In this document: one piece after another, positions 56,632 through 64,000 of the stretch | How the letters are laid out: every line of letters begins with the position of its first letter | Position numbering within the stretch: position 1 is the stretch's first letter | Source of the DNA: an uncultured Glaciecola sp. | GTDB lineage: Bacteria > Pseudomonadota > Gammaproteobacteria > Enterobacterales > Alteromonadaceae | Length of the DNA stretch: 64,000 bases | NCBI GenBank assembly: GCA_947496235.1 | Contig: CANMCE010000001.1 | Location: 124,001 to 188,000 of the forward strand | Reading direction: 5' to 3' | The notes under the pieces: model-generated | What the model saw: the letters and a program-made list of their open reading frames with translations, nothing else | Told to the model about the DNA's origin: nothing | Databases searched by the model: none | Program-made: the position numbers and the translations under genes

Positions 56632-57084
56632 ATGCGAAGCAAAATTTTTTTAATCATCTTAATGAGCATTATATTAATCGCTTGCACAGATGAAAATGAT
56701 GCCACTAATGCTGGACGCTACGGCATGATGAGTAAGGACACACCACAATACACAGCGGTACTTTTTATGCGTGCCGTATATGAAGAAAAAGACATGCAAA
56801 AAATCGTTGCACTCAGTGAAAAGCGTCTTGCAAACCGTCTAAAATCTCTCCATACAGCAAAAAACATCCAGCGCCATATCCTTGGATTACGTTTAGATAG
56901 TATGACAGCTGAGCCAGTGTCTGGAGGCACTTTGCTGTATTCTGAACTCAAAGATGATGCCACTATTGAAATAAAAATTATTGGGCAGTACAACGGTGAC
57001 AAAGTTACCGAACTACGTATTCTGGAAATGGTAAAAGAAAGCGGCGACTGGAAAGTCGCCGAAGTAAAAACTGGCGTTTATTGA
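56632..57084 (+). CDS. Small lipoprotein of unknown function
   Basis: A 150-residue protein with a lipoprotein signal peptide: basic start MRSK, hydrophobic core and lipobox LIAC (residues 15-18), predicting lipidation at C18. The residue after Cys is Thr, followed by Asp, so outer-membrane sorting is likely but not certain. The mature part is alpha/beta with YTAVLFMRAVYEEKDMQKIVALSE, read in parts, resembling the small NTF2-like/DUF4878 fold. It converges on ggt with a 7-bp overlap. Confidence 0.7.
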   Translation: MRSKIFLIILMSIILIACTDENDATNAGRYGMMSKDTPQYTAVLFMRAVYEEKDMQKIVALSEKRLANRLKSLHTAKNIQRHILGLRLDSMTAEPVSGGTLLYSELKDDATIEIKIIGQYNGDKVTELRILEMVKESGDWKVAEVKTGVY

Positions 57085-58811
57085 CCGACAGCTATCCCCT
57101 CTCTTCGAGGGTCGGCGCCACCAATAAGGGTGCCATTTTCTAGCTGAATGCCATGTAAGCCACTGTTTAAGTCTATGATGCGCACATCGTGGCCTTTAGC
57201 TTCTAGAGACGCTTTTAGGTTTTCTATGCTTCTTCCTTTTTCCAGCGCAGTATAATCATTTCGATTAGTGATTCTGGGTGCGCTAATGGCTTCTTGCACG
57301 TTCATATCATAATCCAAAACATATAGAAGGGTTTGTGCTACATAATTGATAATTCGACTACCGCCGGGAGAACCCACCACCAATTTTAGGTTATTGTTCT
57401 CATCAAACACCATGGTTGGCGACATGCTGCTCCTAGGACGCTTTTTAGGCTCTACCTTATTTAACACCATTTCACCATCGCTCCCCGGATCCAAAGCAAA
57501 ATCAGTAAGTTGGTTATTCAATAAAAAGCCATCTACCATCAACCCAGAACCGAACATAAATTCAATACTAGTGGTCATGGAAATCGCATTACCTTCTTTG
57601 TCGACGATACTCAGATGACTTGTGCTAGGAAGATTGTAATCCGGGCCATTTCTCACCAAAAGGTTATTATAGGGTTTACCCGCTGATGCTTTTGTCCAAT
57701 TACCCTCAAGTGAAATTAAACTGGCTCTTTCTTTCATATAACCCGGATTAACCAGAGGGACTGCAGACAACCCAAGAAAATCTAAGTCTGCAATGTAAGC
57801 TTCTCTATCGGCAAAAGCCAGTGCGCTTGATTGACTAAATAAGTGTACAAACTCAGCAGATGAAGGTGATACAGTGCTTAGGTCAAACTGTTCCAAGCCT
57901 TTTAAGATTTGTTGCACACTAACGCCGCCTGAGCTTGGTGGAGCCATACCACAAACACGAAATTTGCGGTATACACCACACATAGGAGAACGCTTAATTG
58001 CTTCATAATCACGTAAATCTGCAGTACTCATTTTACCAGGATTAATCGGTGATAACCGCACGGTTTCAGCGATTTTTTCAGCGAGTTCTCCAGTGTAAAA
58101 ATAGTCTGCCCCCTCATCCGCTATATGTTGCAAGGTTTCCGATAATGCATTGTTTTTTAGCAGAGTACCGGCTTTAATCGGCTGCCCTTGAGGCTTAAAG
58201 TAATTATAGCTTTCAGCAAAACTATTTAGGCCCGGATGCAAATCTAAGCTGAGTAATTTTGCTAACCTGGGGCTAACTTCAAACCCATTAGCAGCCTGGT
58301 CTATACTGTCGCTGAATAGCTTTTCCCACTCTAATTTTCCGTGATCGGTGTGCGCCATTTCTAACGCCCTAAGCACGCCAGGCACTCCCACTGAATTGCC
58401 ACCAACCACAGCATCACGCCAGCTCATAGGCTTGCCATCGACAATAAATTTAAACGGATCGCTATTAATAGGCGCTATTTCACGACCATCATAAGTGTAC
58501 AAACGCTTTTCTTTATTATCCCAATATAAAATAAAAGCCCCGCCACCTATGCCAGAAGATTGAGGTTCAACAAGGGTTAGCATTGCTTGCACAGCAATTG
58601 CAGCATCAATTGCACTGCCACCTTGCTCAATGATACGTTTGCCTGCCCAAGATGCATATGGATTTGCGGCGACCACCATATATTCTTTAGAGGTGAAGGC
58701 TTTATTTTGGCTTAAACCAGTTGCGGCTTCTGGTTCTCTATCTTCTCGTGGTTGTTGCTGAGCCATTACGTTTAGTGATAACGCACACAAGGCCACATAC
58801 AATAATTTCAT
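57078..58811 (-). CDS. ggt: Gamma-glutamyltranspeptidase
   Basis: Ggt removes or transfers the gamma-glutamyl group of glutathione in the periplasm. The 577-residue precursor has a signal peptide (1-17, ending VMA). ANPYASWAGKRIIEQGGSAIDAAIA, read in parts, begins the large subunit; the self-cleavage Thr nucleophile lies in the LPSTSHLSIVD segment near 388. NNQLTDFA near 430 and GSPGGSRII near 475 complete the active site. The length matches E. coli Ggt (580). Confidence 0.95.
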   Translation of the reverse strand: MKLLYVALCALSLNVMAQQQPREDREPEAATGLSQNKAFTSKEYMVVAANPYASWAGKRIIEQGGSAIDAAIAVQAMLTLVEPQSSGIGGGAFILYWDNKEKRLYTYDGREIAPINSDPFKFIVDGKPMSWRDAVVGGNSVGVPGVLRALEMAHTDHGKLEWEKLFSDSIDQAANGFEVSPRLAKLLSLDLHPGLNSFAESYNYFKPQGQPIKAGTLLKNNALSETLQHIADEGADYFYTGELAEKIAETVRLSPINPGKMSTADLRDYEAIKRSPMCGVYRKFRVCGMAPPSSGGVSVQQILKGLEQFDLSTVSPSSAEFVHLFSQSSALAFADREAYIADLDFLGLSAVPLVNPGYMKERASLISLEGNWTKASAGKPYNNLLVRNGPDYNLPSTSHLSIVDKEGNAISMTTSIEFMFGSGLMVDGFLLNNQLTDFALDPGSDGEMVLNKVEPKKRPRSSMSPTMVFDENNNLKLVVGSPGGSRIINYVAQTLLYVLDYDMNVQEAISAPRITNRNDYTALEKGRSIENLKASLEAKGHDVRIIDLNSGLHGIQLENGTLIGGADPRREGIAVGQ

Positions 58812-58824
58812 TTTATGCTTCTAC

Positions 58825-59586
58825 CTATCTAAATATGTCAAAGTTAATTGCACGTTTTTCAACAAAAGCCGAAAACGCTTCTTTTGCAGGCGGACTTTGC
58901 ATTGCCGCCACAAAATGTTTGAGCTCTTCATCTATATGCACTCTTACCTTATCAGTTTCGCTATGTAGCAAACGTTTTGTCTGCTTTAACGCTTCAGCTG
59001 GCTTTGCCGCCAATTTTTTTGCAAGCTGATCAACACGATTCTGCAAGTCATTTTCGCACACTTGAGAAATTAAACGACATTCTAACGCTTTTGACGCTGT
59101 AAAAACTTCACCTAACATTAATAATTCTGCTGCGGCAAGTTGGCCTGCTAATCGAGGAACCAAAAAACTGGAAGCATATTCAGGCACTAATCCTAAATTG
59201 ATAAAGGGCATAGAAAACTTAGTGTTTTTATCCGCTAACACGAAATCACAATGTAACAATAAAGTGGTTCCAATACCTATAGCTAATCCCTCTACCTTGG
59301 CGATTACCGGTAGCGGGCAGTTTAAAAGCGCTTGCATGAATTGGTAAGTTTCACTTATTTCATTTGCACCTTCTTCAGTCGGCGTTTGCATGAATTCAGT
59401 AACATCGTTACCTGAGGTGAATATCCCTTGGCATCCTTTAATAACAACAACTCTAGCCCCCTGCTCTTCAGCACTATTTAAAGCATCCGCCATGCTTTGA
59501 TACATTGCAGGAGTTAATGCATTTTTTTTCTCAGGCCGATTAATGGTGATATTTAAGATTGATTCTGTTATTTGGCTCGCAATCAT
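58825..59586 (-). CDS. Enoyl-CoA hydratase/isomerase family protein
   Basis: A 253-residue crotonase-fold protein. NRPEKKNALTPAMY near residue 16 and FTSGNDVTEFM near 57 mark CoA binding; oxyanion-hole glycines lie in KVEGLAIGIGTTLLLHCD, read in parts, near 98-115; a Glu in LGLVPEYASS near 137 is the probable catalytic residue. Only one of the two hydratase glutamates is apparent, so isomerase activity on enoyl-CoA is possible. It is 13 bp upstream of ggt. No FadR site was seen before it. Confidence 0.82.
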   Translation of the reverse strand: MIASQITESILNITINRPEKKNALTPAMYQSMADALNSAEEQGARVVVIKGCQGIFTSGNDVTEFMQTPTEEGANEISETYQFMQALLNCPLPVIAKVEGLAIGIGTTLLLHCDFVLADKNTKFSMPFINLGLVPEYASSFLVPRLAGQLAAAELLMLGEVFTASKALECRLISQVCENDLQNRVDQLAKKLAAKPAEALKQTKRLLHSETDKVRVHIDEELKHFVAAMQSPPAKEAFSAFVEKRAINFDIFR

Positions 59587-59672
59587 TTACTTCTCGAATC
59601 TGCTTTCAGTGTTAAGATAGAGTGTACCATTAGACTAACATCTTTCCACGACACTAATAATAATTCCATTGT

Positions 59673-60251
59673 ATGAATTTGCTGAATAAAAACTTGAACA
59701 CTTTACTGGTAATTGCCTCGATTTGCATAATTACTCAGCTATTTGATCTAAAAAGTTTGTTAGAATTTAACCGAACAGCCATTGAAAACGGGCAAATTTA
59801 TCGTTTAATTACAGCGCATTTAGTACACCAAAACACTAATCATTTACTGCTAAATTTGGCTGGATTGACTGTATTAATATTATTATTTTCAGATTATTGT
59901 ACAAATTCCCAGCAACTAATTTTGTTTTTAGTCTGTGGATTTGTTATCAGTTTGTCGATACTAATATTCTCAGATCTGGAAGTATATTTAGGTTTATCTG
60001 GGTGTTTGCACGGAATTTTTGCATGGGGTGTATGCCAGGACGTCAAAAAGAAAAGAAAATCTGGTTGGGTTTTGGCTATTGGTCTAATAATAAAAATAAT
60101 TTATGAACAGTTTTTTTATCAACCCGGTACAACAGAAAAACTAATAGAAATTAGCGTTGCTGTGGACGCACATCTATGGGGTGCAATTGCAGGGGTAATA
60201 TTCGTTTATATTTCATTGCTTTTAAAAAGAGATATTTTTTCCCGTAATTAA
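59673..60251 (+). CDS. rrtA: Rhombosortase (GlyGly-CTERM processing rhomboid protease)
   Basis: A 192-residue intramembrane serine protease of the rhomboid fold. The catalytic serine is S109 in YLGLSGCLHG and the histidine H167 in VDAHLWGAIAG. RLITAHLVHQNTNHLLLNLAGL, read in parts, near 44-65 is the first loop typical of the family. About six membrane segments are seen. Rhombosortases cleave the C-terminal GlyGly-CTERM helix of secreted proteins; the S8 protease in this window is a predicted substrate. It is followed after 37 bases by the repeat protein gene. Confidence 0.9.
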   Translation: MNLLNKNLNTLLVIASICIITQLFDLKSLLEFNRTAIENGQIYRLITAHLVHQNTNHLLLNLAGLTVLILLFSDYCTNSQQLILFLVCGFVISLSILIFSDLEVYLGLSGCLHGIFAWGVCQDVKKKRKSGWVLAIGLIIKIIYEQFFYQPGTTEKLIEISVAVDAHLWGAIAGVIFVYISLLLKRDIFSRN

Positions 60252-60288
60252 TTTGTTTATTTTATCCAAAATGCGCACTGGAGGCGTC

Positions 60289-61596
60289 ATGAAAAATTTC
60301 ACACAGGGATTAGTCGTTTTTATTTTTCTCTTTTCCCTTTCCTCAGTGTCACTTTTTAGTGTGGCACAAAGTAGCGATGTCGTTCGCGCTAAACATTTGA
60401 TTAGTCAAGTCGAGCGTGGTTTAAAAACCATCAAACAAAATGACATGAATACTATTAATGGTTTTACAGACAAACTAAAACAAGCCAAAGATATACTAGA
60501 AGCTGAAACAAACAAACAAGCACCTTCCTTTAAGGAAGCTGCTGGACAATGGATGGAGGCCCGAAATCAGCTTTATACCACCTTAGATATGTGGAAAAAC
60601 AATGCGAACGCTTCCAACGCTCAAACCCAACAAAAAAATACCCCTCAAGGGACGTCAAGCTCAGATTTGTATAACCAACTAATCAGTAAATATCAAAGTC
60701 AAAACCGTCCCAAATTAGATTCAGATGCTGATGTTCAAACAGCATTAGATTGGCTCAATAAAATGATGAATCTATATAGTGAACAATGGCAAATAGACAA
60801 TCAAAAAGCGACCCAATTACTAAGTAGCGGACAATTAACTTCTCAAGATTACAATAGATTTAAGCAATGGGTAAATGGTACCTGGCATACTCAAATAGGC
60901 GAGCAAATTAATCAACGATACCAAAATTGGAATCAAGCATTAAATGCCAATTTAGCTGAACTTCAAAAGCTATATGGATTTTCCAATGATGATAGAAATA
61001 AAGTGATGAACATCGCCGGGGGTGTTCATTTAGAACGAAATCAAATGTTGATTCAACAAAGCCAAGACTTGCTACAAATTTTGAAAGAAGCCGAAAAAAC
61101 ATTAAAAATTCCGCAATCTGATGTTCGAAAACGTCAGCCCTTAGCTATTAATCAAGCAAAAAAGCGACTTAATGAATTAAAACCTTTAGCGCAAGACTAT
61201 CTTGCTGAGTGGAAAAAAGCGCCGAAAAAATCCCGCATTAATCCAACGAGTCAATATCTATGGTTGAACGGTAGTCGGTTTGCAGAGATAACCCAGGAAG
61301 GTGAAGTTTGGATTAACAGCAACTTCGCCGGAAGTATCGGCAAAAACGGTGAAATATATCAACGCGGAAACTATATGGGTAAAATAGACGACAGCGGCGA
61401 AGTCTGGCTTTCTAAACAGAATAGATCTGCTACTTTCACTGACAGTGGCGAAGTTTGGATAAGCGGTTCTCATGTAGGTACTATAGAAGAAGATGGCACT
61501 GTATGGGGAACTAGCTCTGCGGCTTCTGTTGAAGGGCCTGGCGATTGGCGAAGAGCCGCAGTAGTGTATTTTTTACAAGTATTTCCAGTTCAATAG
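60289..61596 (+). CDS. Exported protein with helical domain and C-terminal beta repeats
   Basis: A 435-residue protein. I use the ATG at 60289 because GGAGG lies 5 bases before it and a signal peptide follows directly (MKNFTQG, hydrophobic core, cleavage near VAQS). Residues ~30-330 are helical and rich in Gln, Asn and Lys, with likely coiled coils. Residues ~335-415 contain four or more copies of a short beta repeat around GEVW, spaced by about 20 residues (EGEVWINS, NGEIYQRG, SGEVWLSK, SGEVWISG, DGTVWGTS). The family was not recognised. It may be cotranscribed with rrtA. Confidence 0.7.
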   Translation: MKNFTQGLVVFIFLFSLSSVSLFSVAQSSDVVRAKHLISQVERGLKTIKQNDMNTINGFTDKLKQAKDILEAETNKQAPSFKEAAGQWMEARNQLYTTLDMWKNNANASNAQTQQKNTPQGTSSSDLYNQLISKYQSQNRPKLDSDADVQTALDWLNKMMNLYSEQWQIDNQKATQLLSSGQLTSQDYNRFKQWVNGTWHTQIGEQINQRYQNWNQALNANLAELQKLYGFSNDDRNKVMNIAGGVHLERNQMLIQQSQDLLQILKEAEKTLKIPQSDVRKRQPLAINQAKKRLNELKPLAQDYLAEWKKAPKKSRINPTSQYLWLNGSRFAEITQEGEVWINSNFAGSIGKNGEIYQRGNYMGKIDDSGEVWLSKQNRSATFTDSGEVWISGSHVGTIEEDGTVWGTSSAASVEGPGDWRRAAVVYFLQVFPVQ

Positions 61597-61627
61597 CAGG
61601 CGAATAATCGCCTGCTAACCTCTTTAA

Positions 61628-64000
61628 CTAAAGGTTTTCTTCAAACAGTTTATAAATTCTACGGTATTCATCTAGCCACGAACTAGGTTGTACAAATCCG
61701 TGGGGTTCAACCGGATAAATGGCTGTTTCAAAGTCCTGTTTTTCCAATTCAATCAAACGTTGCACAAGGCGCACAACATCAACGAAAAAGACATTATCGT
61801 CTACCATAGGTGCATTTATTAACAGAGGTTTTTGCAGACCTTCAGCAAAATAAATCGGTGAACTGCGTTCATAGGCTATGGGATCATTGGTCGGTAGATT
61901 TAAGATATTTGAGGTGTATGGCGTATTATAATGGGCCCAATCTGATACAGGTCGCAATGCTGCTCCTGCTTGATATAACGAAGGTTCAGTAAATAACGCC
62001 ATAAAGGTTAGGAAACCACCGTATGACCCACCATAGGTACCTACTCTATTCGGATCTACATTTGCATTTTCAACCAGCCAATTAACACCTTGTATATTGT
62101 CTTCAATTTCCACTTTACCCATGTGTCGATAAATAGCCGTACGCCAATCTCTTCCGTAACCAGCTGAAGCTCTGTAATCCATGTCTAACACCACATAACC
62201 TTGGGACACCAAAAAGCTGTGGAACATGAACTCTCTAAAATAACCAGACCATCCTAGATGAGCATTTTGTAAATAGCCTGCACCATGGTTGAATACCACT
62301 GCCCTGCGCTTCTCAGACGCTACATCTTGAGGTAAATAAACCCTTGCATATATTGGCTGTTCGCTATGTTCAGACGGAATCGCGACTATGCTAGGTTGCA
62401 CCCAATCAATGGATAAAAATTCGTCACTAACTGTATGGGTTACCTGTTCCACTTGACGCGTCGACATAGACATTAAATAAAGCTCGGGAGGCATAGTAAT
62501 TTTTGAATGAGTGAGGACTAAAGTTGATTCGTCAGGACTGATAACGTATTCAGTCATACCATTTAGATCTGTGAGCGCATTGTGCTCTTGGTTTTCAATA
62601 TCATATTGGTAAACTTCATAAATTCCCGGGTGCTTTTTATTTGCTTTGTAAACAAAAAAGTCATCATCTTGAGAAAGGTAAATATCTTCAACAATATAAT
62701 TGCCAGACGTTAACTGTTGCACATCACCGTTTAAGGGCTTGGTATACAAATGTGAATAACCGGAAGTTTCACTTAGCCAATAAAGGGTGTTTTGATTGTG
62801 AAACCATCCAAATTCATTAAATCGATAATTCACCCAAGCATCGTCATGCATACGTTCCTGGGTTACCATTTTGGGAGACCTTGGGTCTACAGTTACTATC
62901 CAACGATCTTTGTTATCCCAAGCTTCGAGCATTAAAGCAACCTGAGATGAGTCATGTGACCATTTAATTGGCGTTTTAGTGGCATACCAATTTAACAATA
63001 AACCTATATCTCTTGGTAAACGGTTAACCGTATACGTTTGACCTTTTGCTTTTGCATTTTCAGCTTTAACATCTGCCAAAACGTCTTCGTTATATCCCGG
63101 TAATTGTTTATACGACAGACTAGTAGTTCTACCGGTTGCCACATTAACTAAATATAATTCATGGCTCACTGGTTTTGCGTCAGCAACACGTTGTCGCACA
63201 GATTTAAACCCAATACGCCCATTTTCTTCAATATAATCAGGCATTAAATCAGTGTCGTTTCGCGTTGGTTGATTGAGCGTTGTTGCAATAATCGCCCATT
63301 GACCATCGGGAGATAGACTCGCTGTAAGGGTCTTATGTTCTTTGTCCAAATAAATTGGACTAGTTGACGTGGTTTTATTCGATGCTTTTAAAGCTTGTTC
63401 GGCATTGAATTTATCTTGTTTGTATTTTTTAACGACATTTTCATATTGAATAAGCTTTAATTGTTCTTGGGCAATGTAGTCAGAGGGCGCTTGTAACGCA
63501 GTCGGCTGTTCAGCAAATTGCCAAGACAAAACAGGATATTGTAGTCCCGAAGCTAATTCAACTACATAAAAACTGTCACCTTTTCTGTATGCAACCCCTG
63601 TATCCTTAAAATATTGCAGACTTGTTGCAGGCGAAAGGTCTTTGGTTACCTGTTTGATAATTTTAGTATTGCGGTCTTGAACAAAAATATTACCTTCAAA
63701 TATCCAAGCCACAAAGGTTTGAGATTTGTCATCAATATAATGCTCAATATCAACTTCATGCATGTTCGCAAGGGTTGCTTTTTCGTTTGGTTGTTGGTCG
63801 TTTGACACTAGATAGGTGTCTCTTAGCTGACTACCCAATTGCTTGCGCTTGTAGACCACTTGATTGCTTAGCGGAGCAAACTTTGGATTTTCAGGTTGTC
63901 GACCTAACCAATCAGGATCTGACATTATCTGTTCAATACTAAGCTCAACTTTAGCTCCACTGGTATTAGTCGGCTTTTGAACTTGTTGTTGAATGGTTGT
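61628..64000 (-). CDS. S9 family prolyl oligopeptidase/dipeptidyl peptidase IV-like (5' end missing)
   Basis: The frame stays open to the window end upstream of the Met at 63925 (SIEQIMSDPDWLGR), so the start lies outside. The N-terminal ~480 visible residues form a DPP-IV-type beta propeller. The C-terminal alpha/beta hydrolase domain has the serine in GTYGGSYGGFLT, the Asp in MVDDNVFF and the His in EPHGFVQP. AVVFNHGAGY provides the oxyanion region. It removes dipeptides or short peptides, probably in the periplasm. The signal peptide, if any, is not in view. Confidence 0.92.
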   Translation of the reverse strand, partial: TTIQQQVQKPTNTSGAKVELSIEQIMSDPDWLGRQPENPKFAPLSNQVVYKRKQLGSQLRDTYLVSNDQQPNEKATLANMHEVDIEHYIDDKSQTFVAWIFEGNIFVQDRNTKIIKQVTKDLSPATSLQYFKDTGVAYRKGDSFYVVELASGLQYPVLSWQFAEQPTALQAPSDYIAQEQLKLIQYENVVKKYKQDKFNAEQALKASNKTTSTSPIYLDKEHKTLTASLSPDGQWAIIATTLNQPTRNDTDLMPDYIEENGRIGFKSVRQRVADAKPVSHELYLVNVATGRTTSLSYKQLPGYNEDVLADVKAENAKAKGQTYTVNRLPRDIGLLLNWYATKTPIKWSHDSSQVALMLEAWDNKDRWIVTVDPRSPKMVTQERMHDDAWVNYRFNEFGWFHNQNTLYWLSETSGYSHLYTKPLNGDVQQLTSGNYIVEDIYLSQDDDFFVYKANKKHPGIYEVYQYDIENQEHNALTDLNGMTEYVISPDESTLVLTHSKITMPPELYLMSMSTRQVEQVTHTVSDEFLSIDWVQPSIVAIPSEHSEQPIYARVYLPQDVASEKRRAVVFNHGAGYLQNAHLGWSGYFREFMFHSFLVSQGYVVLDMDYRASAGYGRDWRTAIYRHMGKVEIEDNIQGVNWLVENANVDPNRVGTYGGSYGGFLTFMALFTEPSLYQAGAALRPVSDWAHYNTPYTSNILNLPTNDPIAYERSSPIYFAEGLQKPLLINAPMVDDNVFFVDVVRLVQRLIELEKQDFETAIYPVEPHGFVQPSSWLDEYRRIYKLFEENL

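Overview
The window is a chromosomal stretch of a marine gammaproteobacterium, most likely an Alteromonadaceae member (Alteromonas/Glaciecola/Paraglaciecola type). The basis is AT-rich coding DNA, E. coli-like orthologues in familiar local orders (purM-purN, cmoA-cmoB, alaA-yfbR, msrP-msrQ, yceD-rpmF-plsX-fabHDG-acpP-fabF-pabC-mltG-tmk-holB), and a rhombosortase together with a GlyGly-CTERM protease. Species cannot be fixed from this sequence alone. Several genes appear to start at TTG or GTG (hda, purM, cmoB, add, ycfH, mltG, fabF, plsX, tesB, rlmJ).

Layout. 1-10.3 kb: the end of a secreted HExxH protein, hda with a DUF2066 gene, purMN with a DUF3108 gene, fadE behind a clear FadR operator, then add and a LuxR-type response regulator. 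10.5-12.2 kb: cmoA-cmoB (tRNA wobble uridine modification). 12.4-17.1 kb: a four-gene operon that looks like a complete glucosylglycerate cycle (D-glycerate kinase, sugar-phosphoglycerate phosphatase, glucosyl-3-phosphoglycerate synthase, GH13_18 phosphorylase). 17.2-24.6 kb: a membrane protein, an LRAT/NlpC-like protein, alaA-yfbR-dgt, msrPQ, a LexA-controlled sulA and a PNPOx-like protein.

24.6-35.0 kb is one long minus-strand fatty-acid, cell-wall and replication block from yceD down to ycfH. It is driven by a near-consensus promoter that leaves almost no 5' leader on yceD. A second promoter, overlapped by a FadR-like palindrome, lies before acpP. 35.0-38.7 kb: yceF, a probably frameshifted small membrane gene, a fused SpmA-SpmB protein and a class V aminotransferase. 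38.7-39.2 kb is non-coding and holds a candidate structured small RNA. 39.2-47.2 kb, minus strand: yrdA, tesB, a protein kinase, rlmJ and the branched-chain 2-oxoacid dehydrogenase genes bkdB-bkdA2-bkdA1.

47.5-64 kb: a 1388-residue S8 protease with a GlyGly-CTERM tail, a MATE pump, a VWA/MoxR pair, a 202-bp nested inverted repeat, cysK, a small lipoprotein, ggt, an enoyl-CoA hydratase, a rhombosortase (the predicted processing enzyme for the protease 8 kb away), a beta-repeat secreted protein, and an S9 peptidase cut by the window end.

The strongest leads are the self-contained glucosylglycerate make-and-recycle operon, the nested inverted repeat before cysK, the unassigned small RNA, the substituted metal ligand in YfbR and the fatty-acid control sites. 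No CRISPR array, tRNA, rRNA, prophage or insertion-sequence transposase was seen.
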